Source of the DNA: Alphaproteobacteria bacterium | GTDB lineage: Bacteria; Pseudomonadota; Alphaproteobacteria; Caulobacterales; Maricaulaceae | Direction of reading: 5' to 3' | Length of the DNA: 64,000 nucleotides | Assembly (NCBI GenBank): GCA_024742735.1 | Contig: JANSXV010000002.1 | Span: forward strand, 496,001-560,000 | Part shown: positions 42,639-52,143 of the stretch, piece after piece | How positions within the stretch are numbered: the first letter of the stretch is position 1 | Layout: every line of letters starts with the position of its first letter | Notes under the pieces: model-generated | Told to the model about the DNA's origin: nothing | Databases searched by the model: none | What the model saw: the letters and a program-made list of their open reading frames with translations, nothing else | Translations under genes and position numbers: made by a program

Positions 42639-44627
42639 ATGAGGGGCCTGATGAACACGCTGTCTGCGCTGATGCTCGCCGCTGGCCTGATGGCCGCCGC
42701 AGCGTTGACGCCGGCGATGGCGCAGGATGACCGCCAGACGCTGAATTTCCGTGATGCGGAGATTGGGGCGGTGATCGACGACGTATCGCTGCTGACTGGC
42801 TACACCTTCATCGTGGACCCGGACGTGCGCGGCCGGGTGACCATCACCTCCCAGGCCGCTCTCACACCTCAGGAAGTGTTTCAGGTCTTCCTGTCGACCC
42901 TGCGGGTCAACGGCTACGCCGCCGTGCGCACCGCGCCGGGCGTCTTCCAGATCGTCCCGGAGGCCGAAGGCGCGCGCGCCGGCGCCCCGGTGCGCAGCGC
43001 CACGCGTCAGAACGAGACTTTCCTCACGCAGGTTTTCCGCCTGCGCAACACCGCCGCGCGCGACGCCGTACGCGCCATCGGCCCCATGATCAGCGCGTCC
43101 GGCGCCGCGAACGCAGTGGAAGGCGGCAATCTGATCGTGGTTGTGGATTTCGCCTCGAACGTGGAGGCTGTCGGCGAAGCGTTGCGGGCCATGGATGTGG
43201 ACAATTCCACCGTAGAAATGGTCGTGCTTGAGAACATTCCGGCCGAAGACCTGGTCGCCATTGTTGAGCGCCTGCGCACCCGCACCGCCCAGGGCGAGGA
43301 GGATCGCGCGTTCGCCGTGACCGTCGCCGCAGTGCCGGCGTCCAATGCGCTGCTCCTGCGCGGCGATGCGCGCGCCGTCGGCGAGATGATCGCGCTCGCC
43401 CGGCGCATCGATGCGGTCAGCGCCTCGAACCAGAGCTTCCGCGTGATCTATCTCGACCATGCCGAAGGCGAGGATCTGGTGCCGATCCTGGATCAGTTCG
43501 CCCAGGCCCTGTCGCCGGGCGAAGGCTCGGCCCGCCAGGTCAGCATCGCTCACCACCAGCCCACCAACGCCATCATCATCAACGCCGATCCGGATGTCCT
43601 GCGCGAGCTGGAGCAGGTCATCGGCCGTCTCGACGTGCGCCGCCCCCAGGTCCAGGTGGAAGCGATCGTGGTGGAGGTCTCCGACCAGGCCGCCCGCGAT
43701 CTGGGCGTTCAGTTCCTGCTCGCCGGGTCGGGCGATGACGCGCCCTTCGCCTACACCCGCTACGGCGACCAGCGCGCGCCCGACCTTCTGGCCCTGACCG
43801 GCGCCCTGGTGACCGACAGCTTCTCAGGCGACGCGACCGACAGCGGCCAGCTCAGCCTGCGCGATCTGGCGCTGTCCTCGCTGCTGGGTTCGCGCGGCGG
43901 GGCTTTGGGCTTCGGGGTCCAGGACGGCGATGACGGCACCCTGTTCGGGCTGGTGCTCAATGCGCTGGATCAGGACACGGAAAGCAATGTCCTGTCCAAG
44001 CCGCAGATCATGGTCCTCGACAATGAAGAGGCGAGCCTCATGGTGGGTCAGGAAATCCCCATCACGACCGGTGAAGCGCTGGGGTCCAACAACGCCAACC
44101 CGTTCCGCCAGATCGAGCGCGAACCGGTCGGCGTCCAGCTCTATGTGCGCCCGCAGATCAATGATGGCGACACGATCCGCCTGCGCATCCGGCAGGAAGT
44201 CTCGTCCATCCAGGGACCGGTCAGCGCGGACTTCCAGGAGCTGATCACCAATCAGCGCGAGATCGAAACGACGGTGCTCGCCGATGATGGAGAGATCATC
44301 GTGCTGGGCGGGCTGATCGAGCGCGACGAGCAGATCCTCAATGACGCCGTTCCGGGCCTGTCGAGCCTGCCCGTGGCCGGGCGCCTGTTCCGCAGTGAAA
44401 GCCGGTCCGAGACTCGGCGCAATCTCATGGTCTTCATCCGCCCGGTGATCGTGCGCGACGCCGCCGATGTGCGCCGGGTGACCCGGGACAGCTATGACTA
44501 CGCGGTCGGCCAGCAGCGTGAAGCCAGCGGCGGACGCTCCAGCCTCCAGGACATGGTTGATGTGATGCTGGGCGGCGCGGATCCGTTTGCGCGGCCTCTG
44601 CCGGACGCTGAAGGCGGGGACGAGTAG
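42639..44627 (+). CDS. gspD: Type II secretion secretin GspD
   Basis: About 662 residues with a signal peptide (LMLAAGLMAAAALTPAMAQ), N-terminal N0-N3 domains (LNFRDAEIGAVIDDVSLLTG starts N0) and a C-terminal secretin domain (PQIMVLDNEEASLMVGQEIP, VPGLSSLPVAGRLFRS). It forms the outer-membrane channel. ATG 42639 has GGGAGAG upstream; ATG 42627 is an alternative four codons earlier. The C-terminal 60 residues may be an S-domain, yet no GspS pilotin gene is seen nearby. Confidence 0.95.
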   Translation: MRGLMNTLSALMLAAGLMAAAALTPAMAQDDRQTLNFRDAEIGAVIDDVSLLTGYTFIVDPDVRGRVTITSQAALTPQEVFQVFLSTLRVNGYAAVRTAPGVFQIVPEAEGARAGAPVRSATRQNETFLTQVFRLRNTAARDAVRAIGPMISASGAANAVEGGNLIVVVDFASNVEAVGEALRAMDVDNSTVEMVVLENIPAEDLVAIVERLRTRTAQGEEDRAFAVTVAAVPASNALLLRGDARAVGEMIALARRIDAVSASNQSFRVIYLDHAEGEDLVPILDQFAQALSPGEGSARQVSIAHHQPTNAIIINADPDVLRELEQVIGRLDVRRPQVQVEAIVVEVSDQAARDLGVQFLLAGSGDDAPFAYTRYGDQRAPDLLALTGALVTDSFSGDATDSGQLSLRDLALSSLLGSRGGALGFGVQDGDDGTLFGLVLNALDQDTESNVLSKPQIMVLDNEEASLMVGQEIPITTGEALGSNNANPFRQIEREPVGVQLYVRPQINDGDTIRLRIRQEVSSIQGPVSADFQELITNQREIETTVLADDGEIIVLGGLIERDEQILNDAVPGLSSLPVAGRLFRSESRSETRRNLMVFIRPVIVRDAADVRRVTRDSYDYAVGQQREASGGRSSLQDMVDVMLGGADPFARPLPDAEGGDE

Positions 44628-44630
44628 CGC

Positions 44631-46118
44631 TTGGGAAGCCCGATCGCATACGCCTTCGCCCGGGAAAAGGGCGTCGCCCTCCAGGACGGGGATGCGCCGG
44701 CCTTCCTGCTGCGTGAAGGTGCGGATCCGGCCGGTCTGATCGAGGCGCGCCGGGCCGCCGGCGCGGCCTTTCCGGTGCGCCGTCTGGACGCGCGCAGCTT
44801 CGACAGGGCGCTGTCGGATATCTACGCCTTTGACGGGCTGGCCGCCTCGGCCGCGAGCCAGGAGGACGAGGAGGGCCTGTCCAGCCTCACCGAGCTGATC
44901 AACGACATCCCCAAGACCGAGGACCTGCTCGACAGCGCCTCGGACGCGCCCATCATCCGCCTCATCAACGGCCTGATCGCCGAAGCGGTGCGCGCGGGCG
45001 CCTCGGACGTCCATGTCGAACCGTTCGAGGAGCGGGTGTCCGTGCGCTTCCGCGTCGACGGCGTGCTGCGCGAAACGCTGAGCCTGTCTTCCCGCCTGGC
45101 GCCGCCTCTGATCAGCCGGATCAAGGTCATGGCGCGCCTGGACATTGCGGAAAAGCGTGTGCCCCAGGACGGCCGTCTGACCCTGACCCTGGCGGGCAAG
45201 GGCGTGGACGTGCGCGTCTCCACCCTGCCCTCGCGCTATGGCGAACGGGTCGTGCTGCGTCTCCTGGACAAGGAGAGCGCCCGCTTCTCCCTGGAAGATC
45301 TCGGCATGGCGCCGGCCCAGCTGAACGACTTCCAGCGCGCGCTCGCCCAGCCCAACGGCATCGTGCTGGTCACCGGCCCGACCGGAGCGGGCAAGACCAC
45401 CACGCTCTATGCCGGCCTGAACCTCTTGAACGACCAGACCCGCAACATCCTCACCGTGGAGGACCCGGTGGAGTACGCGGTGGAGGGCGTGGGGCAAACG
45501 CAAGTGAACGCCAAGGTCGGCATGACTTTCGCTGCCGGCCTGCGCGCCATCCTGCGCCAGGACCCTGACGTGGTTATGGTCGGCGAAATCCGCGACAGGG
45601 AAACCGCCGAGATCGCGGTGCAGGCCTCGCTCACCGGCCACCTGGTGCTGTCCACCGTGCACACCAATTCCGCCGTCGCGGCCATCACGCGCCTGCGCGA
45701 TATGGGGGTGGAGAGCTATCTTCTGGCCTCCACGGTCAGCGCGGTGCTGGCTCAGCGCCTGGTCCGCCGGCTCTGCCCGGCCTGCAAGGAGGCTTACGAG
45801 CCTGACGAGGCCGAGCGCCGCATGCTGGAACTGCAGCCTGGCGAGGACGCGACGCTGTGGCGGCCTCGGGGCTGCGACGCCTGCGGCGGGACCGGCTATG
45901 CCGGACGGCGCGGGGTCTATGAGATCGTGGTCATCGATGACGCGCTGCGCACGCTGATCCATGATGATGCACGCGAGAGCGCCATGGCGGCCGCCGCCTT
46001 CAAGGCGCGCGACACGCTCTGGCGGGCCGGCGTGAAGCTGGCGCGCACGGGGGAAACCAGCCTTGCCGAAGTGATGCGGGTCTGCCGGGAGGACGCCGAG
46101 CGCGATGGCGGCGTTTGA
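44631..46118 (+). CDS. gspE: Type II secretion ATPase GspE
   Basis: 495 residues. The Walker A motif GPTGAGKTT is at 249-257, followed by the Asp box (ILTVEDPVEY), Walker B (DPDVVMVGEIRD) and His box (GHLVLSTVHTN). A CPAC/CDAC pair in the C-terminal part (CPACKEAYE, CDACGGTGYAG) is the usual zinc site. It energises pseudopilus assembly from the cytoplasmic side. The start is TTG, three bases after the gspD stop. The gene overlaps gspF by 14 bp. Confidence 0.95.
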   Translation: MGSPIAYAFAREKGVALQDGDAPAFLLREGADPAGLIEARRAAGAAFPVRRLDARSFDRALSDIYAFDGLAASAASQEDEEGLSSLTELINDIPKTEDLLDSASDAPIIRLINGLIAEAVRAGASDVHVEPFEERVSVRFRVDGVLRETLSLSSRLAPPLISRIKVMARLDIAEKRVPQDGRLTLTLAGKGVDVRVSTLPSRYGERVVLRLLDKESARFSLEDLGMAPAQLNDFQRALAQPNGIVLVTGPTGAGKTTTLYAGLNLLNDQTRNILTVEDPVEYAVEGVGQTQVNAKVGMTFAAGLRAILRQDPDVVMVGEIRDRETAEIAVQASLTGHLVLSTVHTNSAVAAITRLRDMGVESYLLASTVSAVLAQRLVRRLCPACKEAYEPDEAERRMLELQPGEDATLWRPRGCDACGGTGYAGRRGVYEIVVIDDALRTLIHDDARESAMAAAAFKARDTLWRAGVKLARTGETSLAEVMRVCREDAERDGGV

Positions 46119-47331
46119 ATACGAAGCCCTCGACGCGGCGGGCAAGCGCACGCGCGGCCTGCTCAGCGCCGACAGCGAAGCCGCCGCACGGCGCGAGCTG
46201 CGCCGGCGCCGGCTGGCGCCGCTATCGGTCAGCCGGGCCGATCAGGGCGGGGCGGGCGCCCGGGACCTCATGGGTCGCCTGTTCGGTCCGCGCCCGATCA
46301 ACGCCCGCGAGCTCATGGGGATCACCCGCCAGCTCGCCACGCTGATCGGATCGGGCATGCCGGTGGAGGAGGCCGTGGGCCTGGTCGGCGGTCAGGACGC
46401 CAGTCCGGCGGCGAGCCGCGTGCTCATGAGCGTGCGCGCGAAGGTCACCGAAGGCGAACGCCTGTCCGACGCCATGGCGGCGGAACCGGGGAGCTTCCCG
46501 CCCGTCTATCGCGCCATGGTCGCGGCGGGTGAAAGCGCAGGCGGCCTCGGCCTCGTCCTGGACCGGCTGGCGGATTATCTGGAAAAGGCCGACGCCCTGA
46601 AGCGCAAGGTCGGGACCGCGCTGATCTATCCGTCCGTGCTGGGCGTGGTGGCGCTGGGGGTCATCGTCACGCTCCTGACCGTGATCGTGCCGCGCATTTC
46701 CGAACAGTTTGAGTCCATGGGGATGAGCCTTCCGGCCATCACCCGGTTCATGATCGCGCTGTCCGGGTTCCTCGCGGCCCATGGTCTGACCCTGGCCGCG
46801 ATCCTCGCTGTTGTGATCCTCGCCGGCGGGCTCGCCCTGCGCCAGGAGGCCGTGCGCAAGCGCGTCCACGCCGCGCGCCTTTCCCTGCCGGCGCTCGGCG
46901 GATTCGAGCGCAAGGTGGAAGCGGCCCGCTTCGCGCGCACCATGGGCATATTGATCGCCTCGGGCGCGGTTCTGCCCGACGCCCTGCGCGCGGCGAAACG
47001 CGCGGCGGGCAATCTGGTGTTTCAGGATACGCTCGGCGGCGTGATCGAGCAGGTCGAGACCGGGCGGGGCCTGGCCGACGCCTTGCGCGGCGCGCGCGTG
47101 TTTCCGCCCATCATGGTCTACATGATCGCCGCCGGAGAGCGCTCGGGCCGGCTGGCGGAAATGTTCGAGCGCTCGGCCGAACACCTGGAAGCCGATATCG
47201 ACGGCGCCGTGACGGCAGGTCTGAGCCTTCTGGAGCCGGGCATCATCCTGGCCATGGGCGGGATCGTCGTCCTCATCGTGCTATCCATCCTCCTTCCGAT
47301 CCTGCAGCTGAACACGTCGGTTCTGATCTGA
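46105..47331 (+). CDS. gspF: Type II secretion inner-membrane platform protein GspF
   Basis: 408 residues with two copies of the GspF domain (TRQLATLIGSGMPVEEAVGL and ARTMGILIASGAVLPDALRA begin them) and three membrane helices. It is the central platform that couples GspE to pseudopilus growth. The start lies inside the end of gspE, so the pair is probably translationally coupled. Confidence 0.95.
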   Translation: MAAFEYEALDAAGKRTRGLLSADSEAAARRELRRRRLAPLSVSRADQGGAGARDLMGRLFGPRPINARELMGITRQLATLIGSGMPVEEAVGLVGGQDASPAASRVLMSVRAKVTEGERLSDAMAAEPGSFPPVYRAMVAAGESAGGLGLVLDRLADYLEKADALKRKVGTALIYPSVLGVVALGVIVTLLTVIVPRISEQFESMGMSLPAITRFMIALSGFLAAHGLTLAAILAVVILAGGLALRQEAVRKRVHAARLSLPALGGFERKVEAARFARTMGILIASGAVLPDALRAAKRAAGNLVFQDTLGGVIEQVETGRGLADALRGARVFPPIMVYMIAAGERSGRLAEMFERSAEHLEADIDGAVTAGLSLLEPGIILAMGGIVVLIVLSILLPILQLNTSVLI

Positions 47332-47355
47332 CCGAACCAACTGGAGACTCACGCC

Positions 47356-47823
47356 ATGCCCCTGATCCGCCCCCATGACGCCGACGCGATTGACGATCGT
47401 GAAGCCGGTCTGTCGCTGATCGAGATCATGGTCGTCATGGTGATCATCGGTCTTCTGGCCACGATCATCGTGATCAACGTCCTGCCGACCCAGAACCGCG
47501 CCATGCTGGAGAAGGCCCGCGCCGACGTGGGCCAGCTGGAAAACGCCGTGGAGATGTACCGGCTGACCCTGAACCGCTACCCGACCACGGAGGAAGGCCT
47601 CGACGCTCTGGTCACTGCGCCGGACGATCCGCGCGACGCCCAGCGCTTCCCCGAGGGCGGCTTCATCAACCGCCTGCCCGAAGACCCCTGGGGCAATGCG
47701 TACCAGTATCTCTATCCCGGAGAGCATGGCCGGTTCGACGTCTGGTCCTGGGGTGCGGACGGGCGCTCGGGCGGCGAGGGTGAGGACGCCGATATCGGCA
47801 ACTGGGATCCTGAAGACGCGTGA
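47356..47823 (+). CDS. gspG: Major pseudopilin GspG
   Basis: 155 residues. The prepilin peptidase site is after Gly18 (EAG/LSLIEIMVVMVIIGLLA) with the essential Glu at mature position 5. The C-terminal part has the calcium-site region of GspG (DPWGNAYQYLYPGEHGRFDV, WSWGADG). It builds the body of the pseudopilus. No GspO peptidase gene is in the window, so the enzyme must be encoded elsewhere. Confidence 0.96.
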   Translation: MPLIRPHDADAIDDREAGLSLIEIMVVMVIIGLLATIIVINVLPTQNRAMLEKARADVGQLENAVEMYRLTLNRYPTTEEGLDALVTAPDDPRDAQRFPEGGFINRLPEDPWGNAYQYLYPGEHGRFDVWSWGADGRSGGEGEDADIGNWDPEDA

Positions 47824-48353
47824 GCTTGTCGCCCCGCCATAGTTCGCAGGCCGGCGTCTCCCTGATCGAGGTGCTGGCGGCCCTCGCCATCGTCGCGCTC
47901 ATGGGCGCGGTCGCCGTGGTGATGCTGGATGCGCGCCGCACCGCGCTCGACGTCAGCGCCGAGCGCCTGACCCGCGCGCTGGCCGAAGCCCGTCAGGAGG
48001 CGCTGCTGTCGGGGCAGGTGATCGGCTTCTCCGCGGCGCCGGACTTTCGCGGCTGGGCGTTCCACGAATACCGCGCCGGGCGCTGGCGGGTGATCGCCGA
48101 CCATCCCGCCCTTGAAGCCGTGCGCCTGCCCGACGGCCTCACGCTGGAGGCGCGGGCCGGCGCCCTTGCGGCGCGCAGCGAAGACGCGTCGGCGGACATC
48201 CCCCAGGTCTGGTTTGATCCCACGGGCTTCGACGCGCCCTTCACCTACGTGCTCGCCGATGACGAGGACGTCCGCCTCGTCGTGCGGCTGGATGACGGGC
48301 GGGTGCGCCTGGGTGCGGACGATGGGCGGGCGCTCGCGGAGTTCGACCGGTGA
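47820..48353 (+). CDS. gspH: Minor pseudopilin GspH
   Basis: 177 residues, GTG start overlapping the gspG stop. Cleavage is expected after Gly12 (QAG/VSLIEVLAALAIVAL) with Glu5 present. The body fits GspH (ARQEALLSGQVIGF, VWFDPTGF). It sits near the pseudopilus tip region. Confidence 0.88.
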   Translation: MSLSPRHSSQAGVSLIEVLAALAIVALMGAVAVVMLDARRTALDVSAERLTRALAEARQEALLSGQVIGFSAAPDFRGWAFHEYRAGRWRVIADHPALEAVRLPDGLTLEARAGALAARSEDASADIPQVWFDPTGFDAPFTYVLADDEDVRLVVRLDDGRVRLGADDGRALAEFDR

Positions 48354-48721
48354 CGCGCCAGCTCCCCTCAGACGCCGGCTTTTCCCTGGTGGAGATGCTC
48401 GCCGCCCTCGCCGTGCTGGCGGTGGCGGGGCTTGCTCTGATGAACGCCATGACGACCGGCCTACGCGCGGCGGGTCTGGCTCAGGAAACGGCGCTGGCCG
48501 GTCTCGCCGCCGACAATATCCTCGCCTTGCAGATCGCCGGTGAGAACGGCCAGACCCTGCGCGGCCGGACCGGACGCTACGAGCTCGCCGGCGCGGCCTA
48601 TGACTGGCGCCTGACTGTGGAGGCCGCGCCCGGCGGGAGCCTTGATCAGGTCACGCTGGTCCTGGAGCGCGATGACAAGGAAGCCGCGCGCCGCGTAACC
48701 TTCGTGAGGCGGGACCGATGA
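48350..48721 (+). CDS. gspI: Minor pseudopilin GspI
   Basis: 123 residues, GTG start with a 4-bp overlap on gspH. The prepilin site is DAG/FSLVEMLAALAVLA with Glu5. The small size and LAADNILALQIAG followed by GRTGRYELAGAAYDWRLTVE fit GspI, which nucleates the tip complex with GspJ and GspK. Confidence 0.9.
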   Translation: MTRQLPSDAGFSLVEMLAALAVLAVAGLALMNAMTTGLRAAGLAQETALAGLAADNILALQIAGENGQTLRGRTGRYELAGAAYDWRLTVEAAPGGSLDQVTLVLERDDKEAARRVTFVRRDR

Positions 48722-49365
48722 CCCGGCGCGAGGCGGGATTCTCCCTCATCGAAGTCCTGGTGGCGGTCGCCGTGTTCGCGGCGGTCAGCGCGATCTCGGT
48801 CGGCTTGCTGGCCGGCGCCTTGCGCTCGAAAGAGCAGGGCGAAGCCGCGCTGGAGCGCCTGGCCGCCGTTCAGCGCGCCAGCGCGCTTCTGCGTGAGGAT
48901 ATCGGCCAGTTCACGCCGCGCACCGCGCGCACCGAGGAAGGCTTTGTCGATCCGCGCCTGTTCGCCGCCGATATTGACGGGACCGAGCCGGTCCGCCGCG
49001 CCGGCGACGCCCGCGAGATTCTGGTGCTCACCCGCACCGGCTGGGCCAATCCCGGCGGCGTGCAGCCGCGCTCGACCCTGCAGCGGGTCGCCTGGATCCT
49101 GGAAGACGATGCGCTCTATCGCGAAGTGCGCGCCTATCCCGACGCCGCGCCGGGTCTGGAGCCGCGCCGCCAGCTGATCCTCGAGGGGCTGAGCGCGGTG
49201 AGCCTCGACGTGCTGTCCGCCGGCGGCTGGTCCCCGCGGGCCCGCCTGATCGCCGGCGCGGAGACCGTCATGACCCCGCCCGACGCGGTGCGCCTGCGCT
49301 ATGACCTCGCCGGTCTTGGCGCGATCGAGCATGTGGCGCTCAGCCCGTCGGCGGAGGCGCGCTGA
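48718..49365 (+). CDS. gspJ: Minor pseudopilin GspJ
   Basis: 215 residues with a 4-bp overlap on gspI. Prepilin site EAG/FSLIEVLVAVAVFAAVS with Glu5. The body (LLREDIGQFTPRTARTEEG, LQRVAWILEDDALYREVRAY) matches GspJ of the tip complex. Confidence 0.92.
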   Translation: MTRREAGFSLIEVLVAVAVFAAVSAISVGLLAGALRSKEQGEAALERLAAVQRASALLREDIGQFTPRTARTEEGFVDPRLFAADIDGTEPVRRAGDAREILVLTRTGWANPGGVQPRSTLQRVAWILEDDALYREVRAYPDAAPGLEPRRQLILEGLSAVSLDVLSAGGWSPRARLIAGAETVMTPPDAVRLRYDLAGLGAIEHVALSPSAEAR

Positions 49366-50369
49366 TGACCGGCGACCGAAAGCCCGACATGGAACGCGGC
49401 GCCGCGCTTGTGGCTGCGCTCATGCTGGTCGCGCTCATGGCGGCGGTGTCCGTCCAGCTGGTGGACCTGTCGCGCTTTGCGGTGTTCCGCACCGCCCATG
49501 CGTCCGACCGCGCCGAGGCTTACTGGAGCGCTCTGGGCGCGCGGGAGTTCGCTGAAGGCGTCGTTCTGGCCACCGCGCGCGAGGAGGTGCTGCGCGCCGA
49601 CCTGCCCTGGCTGCGCGAGGCGCAGGTCTTCCCGATTGAGCGCGGGACCATCACCGGCCGCGTGCGCGACGGCAATAACTGCCTCAATCTCAACGCGCTG
49701 GCGGTGGCCGGCGGCGCCGAAGAGGACGCGGTGTCCGGCTCGCCGGACGTGGAGCGCGCCCGCTCCATGTATGACCAGCTCATGCGGGCGATCCAGGCGC
49801 CGCCGGGCGCGGCCCAGCGCCTGAAGGCCCAGATCATCGACTGGATCGACGCGGACACGCGCCCCGAGCCCGGCGGGGCGGAGGACGAGACCTATCAGCG
49901 CTACATCCCGCCCTATCGCGCGGCGAACCAGCGCTTCTCCGAGCTTGAAGAGCTGCTGGCGCTCCCGGAGATGACGCCGGAGTTCTACGCCGCCCTGTCG
50001 CCCTGGCTCTGCGTGCGGCCGGCCGGCGCCCAGCCGGAGCTGAACGTGAACACGCTCCGCATCGACCAGGCGCCGCTTCTGTCGGCTGTGTTTGATGGGC
50101 GCCTCAGTCCCGCCGACGCCGAAGCGGTGCTTTTCCGCAGGCCGCCACGCGGCTATGACGCCGTGGAGGATTTCTGGGCCGATCCCCTGATCGCCCGGAT
50201 CGAGCTTGAAGGCCCTGAGCGCGAGGCGATCACCGTGACCAGCCGATGGTTTGAAATGAGCGTCGAGGTGGAGCTCGGCGACGGCCGCTTCACGCTCAGC
50301 CAGCTGGCCGAGCTGACCGATGGCGGGGCCCTGTATCGCCATCATCAACGCTTTGGACCCGCCACATGA
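49365..50369 (+). CDS. gspK: Large minor pseudopilin GspK
   Basis: 334 residues, starting one base inside gspJ (TGATG). The N-terminal segment ERG/AALVAALMLVALMAAV lacks Glu5, as GspK proteins do. The long inserted domain (CLNLNALAVAG, IDWIDADTRPEPGGAEDETY, PELNVNTL) fits the GspK head that caps the pseudopilus. Confidence 0.93.
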   Translation: MTGDRKPDMERGAALVAALMLVALMAAVSVQLVDLSRFAVFRTAHASDRAEAYWSALGAREFAEGVVLATAREEVLRADLPWLREAQVFPIERGTITGRVRDGNNCLNLNALAVAGGAEEDAVSGSPDVERARSMYDQLMRAIQAPPGAAQRLKAQIIDWIDADTRPEPGGAEDETYQRYIPPYRAANQRFSELEELLALPEMTPEFYAALSPWLCVRPAGAQPELNVNTLRIDQAPLLSAVFDGRLSPADAEAVLFRRPPRGYDAVEDFWADPLIARIELEGPEREAITVTSRWFEMSVEVELGDGRFTLSQLAELTDGGALYRHHQRFGPAT

Positions 50370-51643
50370 GCGTGCTGGTCCTGACCCTGCCGGCGCAGGC
50401 CGGCGCTGATCACGCCAGCTGGGCGCTGGTGGAGGACGAAGCCGTCCTGGCGCAAGGCGTGCTGCGCCCCGGCGAAGCCCCTGAGCTGCCCTATGGCGCG
50501 GCGCCGCAGCGGGCCGTGGCGCTTCTGCCCGCTGAGGCGGTGTTTCTGCGCCGGGTCAGCGTGCCGGGCGGATCCGAACGCGACGCCCGCCGGGCCGCGC
50601 CCTTCCTGATCGAGGAACAGCTCGCCCAACCGCTCGAAGCGGTTTCGGTCGAAATCGGTCCGAAACAGCCGGATGGAACCCGCTTCGTGCTGGCCGTGGA
50701 CAGCGCCCTGCGGGAAAGCTGGCGCAAATTTGCAGCCGGTTTGGGCGTGAAGCCGGTCCACGCCGTCCCTGACGCCATGACCATCCCGGGCCATGGCGCG
50801 GATATGGCGGTCTATGCGCTTGAGGGACGGGTCCTGATCCAGACGCGCGGCGGGGACCTGCATGCCGATCCGGACGGGGACGCAAGCGCACGTGACATGG
50901 AGGCGGCGGCGTCGGACCGACTGTTCGCTGCGCTCGAGCCTGAGCTCGCCGACCTGGTCCTGCCCGGCCTGTCCGCTCAGGTCCGCCCGCGCCGGGTGAT
51001 CGTGACGGAAGGATTTGATCCCGCGCTCACTGCGCCGGACGACGCGCCCATCGCCCTGAAGCGCATGCCCGAGCCCGATCTGCGCCTGACGGCGGCGTCG
51101 GTTCCGCTGGAGGCTTTCGAGCGTCTGCCCGCCGCGCTCGGCGCCGGGCTCGCCTCGGGCTTTGACTGGGCGGAGACGCTGCGTCCCTGGCGCGCGGCGG
51201 CCGGTCTGGCCTTCGCCGCCCTGATCGGGCTGGCCGGCCTCAACGCGCTTCAGGCGAGCGTGCTGGAGCGCCGGGCGGAGGCCTATGAGCAGGCCCGGCA
51301 GGAGACGTTCCAGCAGGCGTTTCCTGACACCCGCCCTGTCAATATCGATGTCCAGCTGCGCCGGCGTCTGGCCACGGTCGGCGCGGCGGAGGGCGGCGGC
51401 GGCTTTCTGGAGCTGGGCGCAGCCCTGTCGGCGATCCTCGCCGATGTGGACGGGGTGCGGGTGGATTCCATCCGCTATGACGCCGAGCGCGGCGGCCTGG
51501 CCGTCAGTGCGCTCTATGCCGATTTCGGCGATTTCGAAGCGCTGCGCGCGGCGGCTGAGGCGCGCGACCTGATCCTGGAGGATGGCGGCGCCCGCCAGTC
51601 CGCAGACGGGGTCGAGGGTGAATTCACGGTGAGGCTGCCATGA
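50366..51643 (+). CDS. gspL: Type II secretion protein GspL
   Basis: 425 residues. A cytoplasmic actin-like domain (residues 1-235) binds GspE, one membrane helix lies near residue 275 (AAAGLAFAALIGLAGLNALQ), and a ferredoxin-like periplasmic domain follows. Overlaps of four bases with gspK and gspM fit tight coupling. Confidence 0.9.
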   Translation: MSVLVLTLPAQAGADHASWALVEDEAVLAQGVLRPGEAPELPYGAAPQRAVALLPAEAVFLRRVSVPGGSERDARRAAPFLIEEQLAQPLEAVSVEIGPKQPDGTRFVLAVDSALRESWRKFAAGLGVKPVHAVPDAMTIPGHGADMAVYALEGRVLIQTRGGDLHADPDGDASARDMEAAASDRLFAALEPELADLVLPGLSAQVRPRRVIVTEGFDPALTAPDDAPIALKRMPEPDLRLTAASVPLEAFERLPAALGAGLASGFDWAETLRPWRAAAGLAFAALIGLAGLNALQASVLERRAEAYEQARQETFQQAFPDTRPVNIDVQLRRRLATVGAAEGGGGFLELGAALSAILADVDGVRVDSIRYDAERGGLAVSALYADFGDFEALRAAAEARDLILEDGGARQSADGVEGEFTVRLP

Positions 51644-52143
51644 GCTGGACCGACCGCCTCGCCCCCGCCCGGGCCGCCTGGGCCGAACGCACGGCGCGCG
51701 AGCAGATCCTGCTCGCCAGCGCGGCGGCGCTGATCATTCTGATTCTGGCCTGGTATGCGGTTCTCGCGCCCGCCATGAGCTGGCGCGCTTCAGCCCAGCG
51801 CGATTTCGTCCGCGCCGCCGAAGACTTCGAAGTGATGGTGGAAGGCACATCGCGCTATCGCGCGCTCTCGGCGGGCGCGGCTCAGGCCCAGCGTTCCGGC
51901 GCGCCGCTGAGAACCGTGATCGGCCGGACCGCCAATGCGCGCGGGATCGCCATCAGCCGCGTACAGCCGCTTGATGACGGCCGGCTCGGGGTCTGGCTCG
52001 ACACGGTCCAGGCCGACGCCCTGATGGCCTGGCTGACCGAGCTCGCCGCCGAAGAGGGTGTGCGCGTGGATCGGGTGAGTCTGGACCGCGAGGGCGACGG
52101 CGTGGTGCGCGCCCAGCTCCTGCTGGCGGGAGGCGCAGCATGA
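51640..52143 (+). CDS. gspM: Type II secretion protein GspM
   Basis: 167 residues: one membrane helix (QILLASAAALIILILAWYAV), a short coiled region and a ferredoxin-like periplasmic domain. The size and place between gspL and gspN identify it. It partners GspL in the platform. Confidence 0.9.
   Translation: MSWTDRLAPARAAWAERTAREQILLASAAALIILILAWYAVLAPAMSWRASAQRDFVRAAEDFEVMVEGTSRYRALSAGAAQAQRSGAPLRTVIGRTANARGIAISRVQPLDDGRLGVWLDTVQADALMAWLTELAAEEGVRVDRVSLDREGDGVVRAQLLLAGGAA

Noticed and set aside
43824-46151. 775-codon minus-strand frame opposite gspD/gspE
   Set aside because: Shadow of two certain plus-strand genes; the translation shows no domain.
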